From Prochilodus magdalenae (Eukaryota > Chordata > Actinopteri > Characiformes > Prochilodontidae): a stretch of DNA of 64,000 nt. Location: NCBI GenBank assembly GCA_024036415.1, contig JAMWET010001267.1, positions 37,501 to 101,500 of the forward strand, given 5' to 3'. The stretch's first letter is position 1. Each line of letters opens with the position of its first letter. Position numbers and translations under genes: made by a program. Under the pieces are notes generated by a model. It searched no databases. It was not told the DNA's origin and worked only from the letters and a program-made list of their open reading frames with translations. Positions 1-10,150 of the stretch are shown here, piece by piece.

Positions 1-210
1 TCTCTGATTTTTAATTCTTTAATATTTATCTAGTTATATATATAGCTATTTGTATTTTAATTACATTTTTAAATCCAGGTTTATTTAGGTTTTCCTAACC
101 TTTTCCAGCACATGGTCATCGCTTAACTATCCCATAACCACCATATGTTAGGAATTCAGGAAGTCAGGAAACTGGAGATGGGATTCAGCGCTGTCCTGAG
201 TTTATTAGCA
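1..210. other. AT-rich unannotated sequence
   Basis: No gene, clear repeat or RNA was recognised here. It runs up to the left end of the 253-bp MITE. Confidence 0.5.
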
Positions 211-463
211 TATCGTCGCTGTCCAAAGAAAAACCGGTATCTCCAAAAAGGTGACTTTCCAGGAAAGGCCAAAAACCTCCTTTAATTTGAATGGAAGTCA
301 ATGGAACCAGACGTCTTTCCAAGAAGTTTGGGGCCGTTTCTGTTGGTCCATTCTTCATGAAATTCACATACAGTGTAAAAAGCAACCCATGTGACCAAAT
401 GAGGCATAAAAGTAAAAATCAACAAAAATGGAGATACATGTTTTTCATTGGACAGCGATGATA
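211..463. mobile_element. 253-bp TA-flanked MITE, copy 1
   Basis: A short non-autonomous DNA transposon with terminal inverted repeats. The left end reads TATCGTCGCTGTCCAAAG and the right end is its near-perfect inverse complement, ending GGACAGCGATGATA. Both ends carry the dinucleotide TA, as expected for a Tc1/mariner-type target site. The inverted repeat extends about 35 bp on each side. A second copy at 14435-14687 has exactly the same length, a diverged third lies at 28870-29127, and an end fragment lies at 56398. It has no coding capacity, so a transposase must have come from elsewhere. The family name is not known to me. Confidence 0.8.
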
Positions 464-860
464 TACAGAGATGTACGGGTACCACTTGGTCTATCAGCAG
501 GCGCATGCAGAATCATGCACGGGCGCCAGGCTTAGGTTGTCAGTCCCATCTTGTCCAGTCGGGTCCAGTCTAACAAGAAGTGCTGTTTGGGGAATCTTAT
601 CTACAGACATGGTGAGACATGGTGAGTGTGGAATGAAGATAGGGTGGATCAAGGTGGAGGAAGACAAGGAGGGTATTGTGGGGGCGGGTGTGATTATGAG
701 AACCTGAAAAGACCTGAAGGAGATGTAGACATAGGTACGGGGTGATTGCATCATCATAAGGTGGGGCACAGAAGTTACATCACCAATTAACATTATTAAC
801 ACCATATGACAATGGCACATCTGAAAGGAAAACATTAGAACAGGAAAAGGACATGAGGCT
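464..860. other. Unannotated sequence, no gene seen
   Basis: Short frames exist on both strands, but none shows a recognisable domain. I see no strong repeat structure. Confidence 0.4.
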
Positions 861-999
861 ATTTCCTTTCACATTCTCCCATCGAGACTTAAGAGAATTA
901 ACATGAGCTTGTTTCAGCCGTGTCCAGTGTTTGGTCTGGGAGCAGGTCTAGGAATGCATCAAGTGATGCTTAAGTGCCTGACAGAAAGTCGCGCTTCCT

Positions 1000-1090
1000 A
1001 ATACATTATATTTTCTATAATGGATATGGTGTTCCACAGGGGTCCATTCTGGGTCCACTTCTGTTCCCACTGTATGTGTGAATCAGCCAA
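1000..1090 (+). pseudogene. LINE reverse transcriptase fragment
   Basis: At 1025-1081 the plus strand encodes YGVPQGSILGPLLFPLYV followed by a stop. VPQGSxLGP is the conserved finger/palm motif that precedes the catalytic YADD box of non-LTR retrotransposon reverse transcriptases. The catalytic box is absent, because the sequence passes straight into the 5' end of a Tc1-like element at about 1095. This is a short dead fragment of a LINE ORF2, probably of the L2/CR1 group by motif similarity. Confidence 0.7.
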
Positions 1091-1185
1091 TTGAAGGAAT
1101 GAGAAGACAGGAAGAAAACTCGGTAGGTTTAACATCATGAGACATGTGGATGATTCAAGTTTTACGCTCGACTGCACATGTGCAT

Positions 1186-1392
1186 AGTGGTTGGTGTAGC
1201 TCAGCAGATAACACCACTACACGCCAAGTAGCTACCACCACACGTGGGAGACAGGGGTTTGAATCCCAGGCTGAGTGACCATGCTGTGCTACACCGAAAG
1301 GGTCCGTGGGCAAGACTCCTAACACTACATTGGCCCACCTGTAATATGATTAACCTTGTAAGTCGCTCTGGATAAAAAACATAAATGTGCGG
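1186..1392 (+). mobile_element. tRNA-derived SINE, copy 1
   Basis: This SINE has RNA polymerase III promoter boxes inherited from a tRNA: an A box at about 1192-1207 (TGGTGTAGCTCAGCAG) and a B box near 1255-1270 (GGTTTGAATCCC). A SINE body follows (CTACACC, GGGCAAGACTCCTAAC) and a 3' tail containing AGTCGCTCTGGATAA. In this copy the tail is degraded after GGATAA. It shares body and tail with copies at 1541 and 3717. The tail resembles the 3' end of L2-clade LINEs, whose enzymes would have mobilised it; that link is from general knowledge. Confidence 0.85.
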
Positions 1393-1540
1393 AAAGCTAG
1401 GATGACTTGTGCTGTTGTGTTGGTAGCATCCTTTGCGAATGAAGTTTGCCTCAAAGTTCAAAAGCTGTTTGAGCAGCTGAAGAGTTCGAGAGGGGTGGCA
1501 TCGAAAGGCTCAGTGAAGTAAGATGGTCTTATCAACATAC

Positions 1541-1742
1541 TGTGGCTGGGGTAGCTCAGCAGGTAACACCCCCACCACATGACCGGGGTTCGAATCCCGG
1601 TCTGAGTGACTATACTGAGCTACACCAATAAGAGTCCTTGGGCAAGACTCCTAACGCTACATTGGCCCACCTGTAATATGACTGACCTTCGCTAAGTCGC
1701 TCTGGATAAGAGCGTCGGCTAAATGCCATGAACGTAAACGTA
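1541..1742 (+). mobile_element. tRNA-derived SINE, copy 2
   Basis: Same family as copy 1. The A box is at about 1547-1561 (GGGGTAGCTCAGCAGG) and the B box near 1586-1600 (GGTTCGAATCCC). The tail is intact, CTCTGGATAAGAGCGTCGG then CTAAATGCC. The tRNA-like head is shortened between the boxes compared with copies 1 and 3. Confidence 0.88.
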
Positions 1743-2219
1743 TTGCATGCCATACTGGTCGTGCAGATACTACCACAGCGCCCTGTTGGTGGCAGTGGCT
1801 AAAAGAAGGCACACGCCTGCGACATGAAGGACCTAGTAGACCTACATGAACCACAGACCCAAGGAGACCCAACCACTTATACACAGAGTGACCCAACAGC
1901 CATGATTGTGGACATGACTCCATGAGCCATCCTGTTAGTGCCAAAAAAAACAGGCAGCTGCCAACCTACATGGTGGCACCAGGCTTTACGTACCACCATA
2001 GAAATCAGAGATCAGGGAAGACTAGTAACTACACAGACAGCGGCCTCAACTACTGCATGCGCCATTTAGATAGCTCCAAGATAGCTGGTCCCCAGGGTTA
2101 TAGACCCTCCCCCTGCATCAGCCCAACCAATCAGCACACACCACTACATCTCCATCATAAGCAGCCAACACCTGTAGACTATTAGTACAGGAGAGCGAGG
2201 GAGTGGAAGAAAGTGCGAG

Positions 2220-2520
2220 CGTACGCACGAGAGAGAAAGAATATATTTAGACCGTACGTCTCTGAACGCAGTGGATGTGTTAGTGTCTGGTTGCCCTGCT
2301 TTCTCGCTAAATCGGCTCCAGCTAGTTCAGAGTGCAGCAGCTGGTGCTCACCAGGTGAGTGTCAGTTGGAGCATGCTCAGTCTTATTCCGTTTTCAGCTC
2401 ACTTCCTGTTAAGTTCAGCACCGGCTACTCTTAAAACTCTTAATGGCCTACAAAGAGTTCAGAGTCCAGACCACTTAGCTCAGCTGGGGAACTTTCGTCC
2501 AGCTCAGCAGGTGGAGGATC
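2220..2520 (+). pseudogene. LINE ORF2 C-terminal remnant
   Basis: The frame around 2271-2567 reads SLNRLQLVQSAAAGAHQ and later LKTLNGLQ. This matches the conserved region after the polymerase domain of L2-like LINEs, where RLQLVQNAAARVL and FKALNGLAP-type motifs are usual. Frameshifts break the segment between these motifs. It is too short to make an enzyme. It directly precedes the 480-bp repeat that begins at 2534. Confidence 0.6.
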
Positions 2521-2533
2521 ATGTTCTTACAGA

Positions 2534-3011
2534 GTTCCTACAGACAATGTCAGGAATGCAAGCTTGATTACTTATCCGTTCATCTTCTGATCTGCTTATT
2601 GCTCTGGGTCCCCTGGGATGGGGCTGAAGCCTAGCCCAGCTTCACCACATTGGGCAGAAGGCTGTAGCTTGGGGAGCTCAGAAACAGGGAGGGGATCTGT
2701 TTAGGTAGGGTTTATAAAAATAAATAAATAAATAAAAACACCAAAAACCATGAAACACACAAGTATCCAGAAGTACAAAGCTCAGAAGTTGCCAAAAACC
2801 AGAACAGAAATCTCAAAAATGAACCAAAAGTCCAGAAGATATTCAAAATGACACAAAAAACGAAACACAAAGATTACCAAGGTCACAAACCACTTACAGG
2901 ACCGAGATCCCAGTCAACAGGGTGGGGTTAATGCTCTACAAACACCTAGGGAAGGGAAGGATAATAGGCTGGGATAGGGATCAGGTGAGAGGGGACAGGT
3001 ATGGGAGGGGC
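2534..3011 (+). repeat. 480-bp duplicated repeat, copy 1
   Basis: This segment is almost identical to 4184-4662. Both begin GTTCCTACAGACAATGTC and end GGTATGGGAGGGGC. Inside are a block beginning ATCTTCTGAT that resembles the start of a common fish dispersed repeat (GGGATGGGGCTGAAGCCTA), an A-rich simple stretch near 2715-2740, and a run of CAAAAACC/CCAGAAG motifs. It encodes nothing recognisable. Confidence 0.85.
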
Positions 3012-3104
3012 TAGGTGAAAGGAAGCAAGAGCAAAACTCATCAGAACTCCGGTGAGGTTGACCTCTGGTGGCCGGCATGAGAAGTGTCCCAAGAGTGACC
3101 TGAC

Positions 3105-3322
3105 AAAGGCAGGAAACCCCCTGGACAGGCTAGTGGGCATACATACCCTCACACACTCACTGCACCTGGGGAAAGTGTTGACTGTTTGAAGAAACCCACA
3201 CAGACACGGGGAGAACCAGCAAACTCCACACAGAACGGATCCTGGACGCTCCACCCAGGAACTGAACCCAGATGTAATTTGTAAAATGATTACCACCACT
3301 ACTCCACACCGTGAGAACTCCA
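3105..3322 (+). repeat. Fish dispersed repeat, second half
   Basis: The words GGAAACCC, CACAGACACGGGGAGAAC, AAACTCCACACAGAACGG and GAACTGAACCCAG belong to a widespread teleost repeat recognised from memory. Its first half lies at about 2575-2670 and is separated from this half by non-repeat sequence. The family name is left open. Confidence 0.6.
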
Positions 3323-3716
3323 TGTACCATTAATGGAATCCACTTCGACTGTAAGGCTGCTCAGGTGGAGCGCCAAGTGCACTGGTGAAGTAAGAGCTCA
3401 TTATCTTATCTAGAACTCAGCTGCTTCAGAAGAGAACGTCCCATCCAGCTGGCACCATGCCTCGTTCAGACTCCGATAACTCACGCCTCCATGAGCACAC
3501 GGGCCAGTGTTCAGCCTCACTCACAAGATAACACCTTACAGCTATACAGGTATGGGTGGTCCCAAGCCGTACCCTGAGGTTACACCACTACCGTGACCTT
3601 TACATAGTGATTCTCAGTGTAGTCCAGTTCAATGGGGGGCTAGGAACACCCTTACAAGTGATAACATCCTGAATGCTCTAGTTCTTTATTATGTAGGCTA
3701 GAATGGAAATGATCTG
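3323..3716. other. Unannotated sequence
   Basis: No open frame of note, RNA gene or repeat structure was recognised. Confidence 0.4.
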
Positions 3717-3942
3717 ATGGTTGGTGTAGCTAGCAGTGGTTGGTGTAGCTCAGCAGATAACACCATGACCTGCCAGGGAGCCACCACCACATGTGGGAGA
3801 CGGGGGTTCGAGTCCCGGTTTGGGTGACTACGCTGTGCTACACCAATAAGTGTCCTTGGGCAAGACTCCTAACCTCCTGATACGACTACCCTTGTAAGCC
3901 GTTCTGGATAAGAGCGTCGGCTAAATGCGGTAAATGTAAATC
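3717..3942 (+). mobile_element. tRNA-derived SINE, copy 3
   Basis: The most complete copy of the family. The A box is at 3739-3755 (TTGGTGTAGCTCAGCAG), the B box near 3804-3818 (GGTTCGAGTCCC), then the body, then the tail TCTGGATAAGAGCGTCGG followed by CTAAATGCGGTAAATG. The head is preceded by a partial second head, TGGTTGGTGTAGCTAGCAG, so the 5' end is duplicated. Confidence 0.9.
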
Positions 3943-4146
3943 TGACTCGTTTAGCCTGTGGCTCAGTGTTTTATCTTCCCCCTGCTGTACTCATTATTCC
4001 AATCTAAGGCAATCTGAAGACCCTGAACCTTAACCGAAAGGCTAAGTGCTAGATAATAAGCGTATTTCTCTAATTTCTATCATTAGCATCATTTCCAGGC
4101 AGTCTAAACGATGTCTACTGGTACACGGTCGTCAATTTCGGTCATC

Positions 4147-4183
4147 TAGGGCAGCAGAACGATTCCACAAAGACCAGTGCTGG
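4147..4183. repeat. 37-bp direct repeat, left
   Basis: The sequence TAGGGCAGCAGAACGATTCC and the 17 bases after it recur at 4681-4717 with one mismatch. The two copies exactly bracket the second 480-bp repeat, like a long target-site duplication. Confidence 0.85.
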
Positions 4184-4680
4184 TTCCTACAGACAATGTC
4201 AGGAATGCAAGCTTGATTATTTACTCGTTCATCTTCTGATATGCTTATTGCTCTGGGTCCGCTGGGATGGGGCTGAAGCCTAACACAGCTTCACCACATT
4301 GGGCAGAAGGCTGTAGCTTGGGGAGCTCAGAAACAGGGAGGGGATCCGTTTAGGTAGGGTTTATTAAAAAAAACAAAAAAAAAAAACCCACCAAAAACCA
4401 TGAAACACACAAGTATCCAGAAGTACAAAGCTCAGAGGATGCCAAAAACCAGAACAGAAATCTCAAAAATGAACCAAAAGTCCAGAAGATATTCAAAATG
4501 ACACAAAAAACGAAACACAAAGATTACCAAGGTCACAAACCACTTACAGGACCGAGATCCCAGTCAACAGGGTGGGGGTTAATGCTCTACAAACACCTAG
4601 GGAAGGGAAGGATAATAGGCTGGGATAGGGATCAGGTGAGAGGGGACAGGTATGGGAGGGGCGCCCAAGGACACTTGGTG
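4184..4680 (+). mobile_element. 480-bp repeat, inserted copy 2
   Basis: Near-identical to 2534-3011 over 4184-4662. It carries about 18 extra bases at its right end (4663-4680) that read, in inverse complement, like the SINE body motif GTGTCCTTGGGC. It differs from copy 1 mainly in an A-rich stretch at 4363-4388. The flanking 37-bp direct repeat indicates that this copy was inserted, or templated, into a staggered break. It contains an incidental 61-codon frame with no known domain. Confidence 0.75.
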
Positions 4681-4717
4681 TAGGGCAACAGAACGATTCC
4701 ACAAAGACCAGTGCTGG
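4681..4717. repeat. 37-bp direct repeat, right
   Basis: Right partner of 4147-4183 with one G/A difference. It lies at the far edge of the inserted 480-bp repeat. Confidence 0.85.
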
Positions 4718-5215
4718 AACGTAACTCCACCAAACCCAAAATTAGCAATACGGTTAATCATGCCGTGCAAGACAGAAGGTGCTAAGCAGGAAGACGGTTA
4801 AATAACGACATAAGAGATGAGTGTAAACTAAAACTGTCTGAGCTGAGTACTCCAACAAATCAATCTGACCATGTTTAACGGTGCCGGTGTTGGGAAGCGG
4901 TAATTAGCGGTAATGTTTACCGTGCAAACGCCGTCAAAACAAATCATACTGACACAACCGGCCGCCAAACGCTTCCAGCGAGCCCACCACAGCTCACTGG
5001 CTAGTTTACATAACCTTAGCCAATTAATGGAACGTCAACAGTTTGGCTTCGTTTATGGATAATGTCATATCCTGTCTCTGCTGTTCACGCACGGCTCTCG
5101 TTCTCCAATATTTCCATCTTGCTTATCCATCCAGTAATAAAGCAGCTGGTGTCAGCAGCCCAGGCTTAATGGTCTTCAGGCTTCGCCGCCAAGTTCTGCG
5201 TACCGCATAGACGTA
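4718..5215. other. Unannotated sequence
   Basis: Mixed-composition sequence with no recognised gene. It may be ordinary unique intergenic DNA. Confidence 0.4.
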
Positions 5216-5256
5216 CGCCTTGCATTTACATATGCAGTAGACACTTTTATCCATAG
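5216..5256 (-). mobile_element. SINE/LINE tail remnant
   Basis: The inverse complement contains GGATAAAAGTGTCTACTGCA then TATGTAAATG. This matches the diverged tail of the SINE family (GGATAAGAGCGTCTGCTAAA type). Confidence 0.5.
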
Positions 5257-5460
5257 ACAATTTCTAGAATTAATTACCTACCGCGTCCCTACGTTGTAGT
5301 CAGCTGTATGGAGGGACGGAGTGTAACCCATCAGTGTATTTGCCTTGAGCTACTAGCACAGCGAAATGTCATGGGTGATCAATAATAATGGTAATATTAA
5401 TAGAAAATAGTAATAACAGTGCATCTTACACAGTGCATTAATATAAACATGTTATCACCA

Positions 5461-5815
5461 TATATCACCCTGTTCTTCAATGGGCAGGACCCCTACAGGA
5501 CCACCACAGAGCAGGTATGATGTGGGTGGTGGATCGTTCTCAGCACTGCAGTGACACTGACGTGGTGGTGGTGGCTTGGTGTTTAGTGTGGGGTGGTGCT
5601 GGTGTGAGTGGATCAGACACAGCAGTGCTGCTGGAGTGTTTAGACGCTGTGTCCACTCACTGTCCACTCTATTAGACACTCCTACCTTGCTGGTCCACCT
5701 TGTAGATGGACAGTCAGAGATGATAGCTCATCTGCTGCTGCACAGTGCAGTGCTGGTCATCCTCTAGTCCTTCATCAGTGGACATAGGACGCTGCCCACA
5801 GGGCGCTGCCCACGA
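5461..5815 (+). mobile_element. Fold-back MITE, partial copy
   Basis: Carries the left arm and part of the centre of the palindromic family seen whole at 29479-30352: CCCTGTTCTTCAATGG, AGCACTGCAGTGACACTGAC, GGATCAGACACAGCAGTGCT, TATTAGACACTCCTACCTTG, then GGACGCTGCCCACAGG-type units. The outer 60 bp of the left arm and the whole right arm are missing. Confidence 0.8.
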
Positions 5816-6184
5816 GAGTAGGATGTTGGAGGAGTGGCCATGAACACAGGCACTTGGAAAGCAAAGCATTGTGACTCTTAGTTTTGAGATGTGTAGATGT
5901 GTTGCATGGGCCATCCTGTACTGGGCTTTGCGGGGCCGTATTAGTTGGGGGAAGTGCTGCTGTCCTGGGTTTCATAAGGTCAGGGACTTAGTTGGTACGG
6001 GCATGCTGGCCGTGCGGCTGTCAGGCTCTAGCTATTTCAGTCAGGCTGAGGTGGTGAGCTTCCTTGCGTGTGTCAAGTTCAATTTCGCGTCTCCATCTTT
6101 CTCCCACGTATCCGTCACCATTGGTGCTCAGAAGTGGAACGACTCCGTAAGCTTTCCGTCCTCTGGTGGTGCAACTGGAAGCCT
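5816..6184. other. Unannotated sequence
   Basis: No gene recognised. The last 120 bases may contain very degraded Tc1-like sequence, but I could not align them. Confidence 0.35.
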
Positions 6185-6512
6185 GCGGGTCCCTCCACCT
6201 CCACCCTACTAACCGCACAATCTGCAGGAAAACTGTGTGAGGATGTTCAAGCTGCAAGGGTTTTAGGAACCCCTCTATCAGCTCCATACCGAGTACGTAT
6301 GCGTGTTGCGGTTTTAGCAAAACCACGGCGGCCCGACTCTTGTTTCCGCCATACTGAGAGACCGACTTCTGTTATGTGTAGCTTCAATAAAATATTGAAT
6401 CATAATCAGTCTAAAATTTACTTCAACCAGTTATTGATCCTGGTCACCTTTATCTTCCCTTCCCAACACCCACCGGCACTCCCACACCTCCTTCTGGGTG
6501 GAAGCTGTCCCG
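6185..6512 (+). mobile_element. Tc1-like deletion derivative, 3' half
   Basis: The 3' half of the family: CCCTCCACCTCCACCC, GTGTGAGGATGTTCAAGC, CAGCTCCATACCGAG, the AATAAA-like stretch, then TTATTGATCCTGGTCACC and the terminal CTCCTTCTGGGTGGA. Compared with the copy at 51397 it has many single-base insertions and a gap where ATGGGATGGATTATCACAGG should be. The 5' half is absent or unrecognisable. Confidence 0.75.
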
Positions 6513-6861
6513 TTAGATGATGACGTGTAAAAGGAAACAAAACTCGGGAAGGTCCCGTATGAGGCTCTCGATAAAGGCAGCTCAGTCAGACACGGTTTAC
6601 GGGCCAGTCTGCTTTTGAGAGCTGGTTTCGTTTGCAACAGTGGTTGCCTGCTGCTCTTTAACGCGCTGGAGAAAAGAGGGTGAGCTCTGCACTCGTATGT
6701 GGTGCAAAGATGGGGGGAATAAATAAAGGCCAGGAGTCACACAACTCAGAATCTTTTACATGGGTGTTCAGTTCACACACACAGTGTTCAGCAGGTTTCA
6801 CGTCCAGCGGGACCGGGGGAGCAAAAGTGGATCTCTTTCACTTCTGATCCTTTACTATCTC

Positions 6862-6962
6862 ATCCTCTCTCTCTCTCTCTCTCTGCGCTCTCCATCCCCT
6901 CCTTTTCACTCCTCCCAATAGCGTACTTTCCCAGTCTTGTCCATCTCTCTCTCTCTCTCCTC
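6862..6962. repeat. Short CT microsatellite tracts
   Basis: Two CT runs, near 6865-6884 and 6942-6959, flank an ordinary sequence block. Confidence 0.8.
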
Positions 6963-6967
6963 ACTTT

Positions 6968-7742
6968 ATTACGTGGGTGGTGGATCAGCACTGCAGTGAC
7001 TCTGATGTGGTGGTGGTGGTGTGTTGGTGTGTGTGGTGCTGGTGTGAGTGGATCAGACACAGCAGTGCTGCTGGAGTGTTGAGACACTGTGTCCACTCAC
7101 TGTCCACTCTATTAGACACTCCTACCTTGGCTGACTCCACCTTTGTAGATGGGACAGTCAGAGACGATAAGCTCTATCTGCTGCTGCACAGTGCAGTGCT
7201 TGGTCATCCTCTAGTCCTTCATCAGTGGACACAGGACACTGGGGGGGGCCCACAGGACGCTGCCTTCACCACAGGACGCTGCCCACAAGGACGCTTGCTC
7301 CACAGGACGCTGCCCACAAGGTCACAGACCACGAGAGTCGCGCCACAGGATGCTTGCACACAGGACAACTGCCGCACAGGGACTATGCTGGCTGCTGGAT
7401 AGTTTTTGGTTGGTCGGGACGATTCTCTCAAGTCCAGCAGTGACACGGAGGTCGGAGGTCAGTGCGGTGGCTGATCCACTCACACCAGCACCACTAACAC
7501 ACCACGTCAGTGTCACTGGGCAGTGCAGTGGAGAGAATAGAACCAACCACTCCACATCATACCTGCTCTGTGGGGGTCATGTGGTGGGTTCGTCGACCAT
7601 TGAAGAAACAGGGTAATACCAGTACAACCAAGGAAAACAGGAGGGACTATCAGGTCTGGACCTGACAAACACCTATCAGATGTCCTACAATTGTTCAGTA
7701 GAGCTAATAAGATGGACAGGGAGTGTAGATACAAGGAGTGTG
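6968..7742. mobile_element. Fold-back MITE, nearly full copy
   Basis: Both arms are present: GTGGGTGGTGGATCAGCACT on the left, and on the right GCTGATCCACTCACACCAGC, then CATACCTGCTCTGTGG, ending near AGATGGACAGGGAGTGTAG. The centre carries several units of GGACGCTGCCCACA type at about 7225-7325. The outermost left end is missing. Many one-base insertions relative to the copies at 29479 and 42061 suggest sequencing or assembly error. Confidence 0.8.
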
Positions 7743-7984
7743 AGATATGGACAATATGTTGATATTATGACACACAACACAAACAGACATATCAGTATCC
7801 TTCATCTCTTTCCTCTCCTGATTCCTTACATTCCTACCCCTTCTCCCCTCCTCCTCCTCCTCTTCGCTCCAAATCCTCTCTCTTTATCCTTATCTTTCCT
7901 CCCTCTTGTTCTCCCTGGTGGTGCTGTCTTTGTGGGGGGGTGAGAATGGAAGATGGTTGATGTTTTGGATATATAACCTGGGAT

Positions 7985-8319
7985 CCACTAATACACACAC
8001 ACACAACACACACACAGACAACACACACGCTCACCACACACACACACACGCCCACACACACACACCCACACACGCTCACACACACACACAAACACACAGG
8101 ACACACACATAACAACCACACACATTATACACACACACCACACAAACAGGCAAAGACAGACAGACAGGACAGACACAACACACACACGACACCACGACAC
8201 ACACCACACATCACACACAGACAGACACACACATACACACACCACAATACTACACCTAGCATGGAACACCAGACAGACAGACACACCACACACGGCTCAC
8301 AGACAGACAGGACACACAC

Positions 8320-8353
<34 letters not shown>

Positions 8354-8530
8354 ACACACACAACACACCACACAGACACCACACACACACAGAAGACAAC
8401 AACCTACACACACACATAATACCACCACAGAACAGACAGGACAGGACACACACACCACACAACTACACCACAACACAGACAAAGAACTACACACCACACA
8501 CACACACACAGACACACACACAGAGCTGCA
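7985..8530. repeat. CA-rich degenerate microsatellite
   Basis: About 545 bp of interrupted CA repeats on the plus strand with ACACACAACA and GACAGACAGG variants. Long frames on the minus strand rich in Cys and Val are artefacts of the repeat. Confidence 0.95.
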
Positions 8531-8624
8531 GATCGCCTGAACAGCTGTATTAGTGTACACACAAACAAACTCATACACAGTCCAGAGTTTCCTGCTTCTG
8601 GGAGTTTAAACACACTCCATCTTT

Positions 8625-8756
8625 TCTGTGTCCATCTCTCATCTAATTTCTCGTCTCTCCCTCTCTTTTTCTCTCTTCCTCTATCTCCTTATCTCTCTAT
8701 TGTCTTTCCTTACTCTTTTTACTCTCTCCCTCAGTCTCTCTTCAGTCTATTCAGTT

Positions 8757-8792
<36 letters not shown>

Positions 8793-9376
8793 CCTCCCTG
8801 TCTCTCTTCAGTCTATTCAGTTTCTCTTTTTTACTCTCTCTCTTTTTCTTTCTCATTCTCTCTCTCCCTGTCTCTCTTCAGTCTATTCAGTTTCTCTCTT
8901 TTTCACTCTCTTTTTCTTTCTCATTCTCTCTTCCTGTCTCTCTTCAGTCTATTCAGTCTCCCTCTGTCTTTTTTCTCTCTCTCTCTCCCTCTCTCTTTTT
9001 CCTCAGTCTATTCAATCTCTCTCTTATCTCCGTCTATTCAGGCTTTTCCTTCCTCTTTCTCTTTCCATTTCTCTCTCCCTCTCCCTCTCCCATTTATTCC
9101 CTCTGTCTGTCTCTCTCTCCGTCTCTTTCTCCCTCTTTCTCTCCCTTTCTCTCCCTCTCTATTCAGGCTTTTTTTTCCTCTCTCTCTTTCCCTTACTCTG
9201 TCCCTCTCCCTCCTCTCTTTCTCTCTCTCTCTCCCTCTCTTTCCTCAGTCTATTCAGTGTGTCTCTCACTTCCTTTCTCCCTCTCTTCCCCTGTCTCTCT
9301 CTCTCCCTCTCCCTCCCCTTGCCTTTCTCTCTCTCTCCCTCTCTTTCACCCGCTTCCTCTCTCCCTGTCTGTCTCC

Positions 9377-9420
<44 letters not shown>

Positions 9421-9447
9421 TTCCACCCCTCTCCCTCTCTCTGATGT
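8625..9447. repeat. CT-rich array with 65-70-bp units
   Basis: Over 800 bp of polypyrimidine sequence. Embedded in the CT runs is a repeated word, CTTCAGTCTATTCAG, roughly every 65 bp near 8740, 8808, 8877 and 8943, and more diverged later. The 273-codon Ser/Leu-rich frame on the plus strand arises only because CT repeats lack stops. Confidence 0.93.
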
Positions 9448-9671
9448 GAAGCCATCACACTGGCAGCAGGTACAATAGTTGGCAACTGCATGTCAGTGGC
9501 CGTTACCATGGCAACTGGCCATCATCTCATTACGCCGGTGTTTTGAGCCCCTCCCCTCACTGAAAGCGCCTGATTAGCCCTGGCCCCCTCATTCAGATAC
9601 AGCCTGAACGGTGCACACCTGCAGCACTGACCGCAGACACACAGGCCACTTTATCAGGTCCACCTGCCCAT
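9448..9671. other. Unannotated sequence
   Basis: Ordinary sequence between the CT array and a MITE end. No feature recognised. Confidence 0.4.
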
Positions 9672-9757
9672 TCGATCAGCTGCCCTGACCATATAGGACA
9701 CCCTGTAGTTCTACAGTTACTGACTGCAGTCTGTCTGTGTCTCTGTATACTGGGACG
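9672..9757 (+). mobile_element. Fold-back MITE end fragment
   Basis: ATCAGCTGCCCTGACCATAT, GTAGTTCTACAGTTACTGAC and CTGTCTGTGTCTCTGTATAC match the outer left arm of the fold-back family. The rest is missing. Confidence 0.6.
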
Positions 9758-10120
9758 TTAGGAAGGAACAGTCTGGACCAGACACAGATCCGCACACAAG
9801 TCTAGAGAACGTCTAGGAGCCCGTACGGGAACTCTGCACATCCTGCAGCTCACAGCGCGTCTCTGTACTGCCTGTAATGTGATGCAGCTCCTCTCTGTTA
9901 ACTGATGCAGCCTTTTATTCTCGGCCGTGTTTGGAAAGTAAAGCAGCACGCGTGAAATGTAGCTTCACGTCTGCTGATATCGAAGAATGTGGTTTGATGG
10001 GGCATGATGATTGGTTAGTGGGGCACTGCCTCAGTAAATGAACCTCTCATACTGGGCCTCCTGCTGTACGCACACACTGGTCACTCACACATCCAGTGCA
10101 GACAATCTCTAACCCAACAT
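9758..10120. other. Unannotated sequence
   Basis: No gene or repeat family recognised. Confidence 0.4.
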
Positions 10121-10124
10121 CAGT

Positions 10125-10150
10125 AAAAAAAAAAAAAAAAAAAAAAAAAA
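10125..10150. repeat. Poly-A tract
   Basis: About 26 uninterrupted adenines followed by CAATAAAAAGC. It could be a retroposon tail, but no retroposon body was recognised upstream. Confidence 0.85.

Larger units (their letters stand above)
1095..1990 (+). mobile_element. Old Tc1-like element split by two SINEs
   Basis: The segment 1100-1175 aligns with the 5' end of the Tc1-like family seen whole at 47166: a GGTTTGACATCATGAGACATG-like block, then a GAATGATTCAA-like block. The pieces 1400-1540 and 1755-1945 align, in order, with the inverse complement of 42830-42540. Shared landmarks are GTAGCATCCTTT, GAGAGGGGT, AGAAGGCA and the block complementary to GGCTATTGGGTCACTCC. SINEs at 1186-1392 and 1541-1742 interrupt it. 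The translation is full of stops. The 3' transposase half is missing, and the copy ends near 1990 after a block similar to CCTGTTAGTGC. Confidence 0.55.

Noticed and set aside
1130..1175. Possible YADD-like reverse transcriptase box (HVDDSS) after the VPQGS fragment
   Set aside because: The stretch aligns better with the 5' leader of the Tc1-like family (GACATCATGAGACATG), so the codons are coincidental.
1541..1615. tRNA gene
   Set aside because: A and B boxes are present, but the spacing, missing acceptor stem and attached SINE body and tail show it is a SINE head.
8628..9449. 273-codon Ser/Leu frame
   Set aside because: Encoded by CT microsatellite; the same logic applies to frames at 32592-33942, 44944-46789, 55806-56349 and 54593-55192.
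10125..10150. Processed pseudogene signalled by the poly-A tract
   Set aside because: No coding or retroposon body was seen upstream of the tract.
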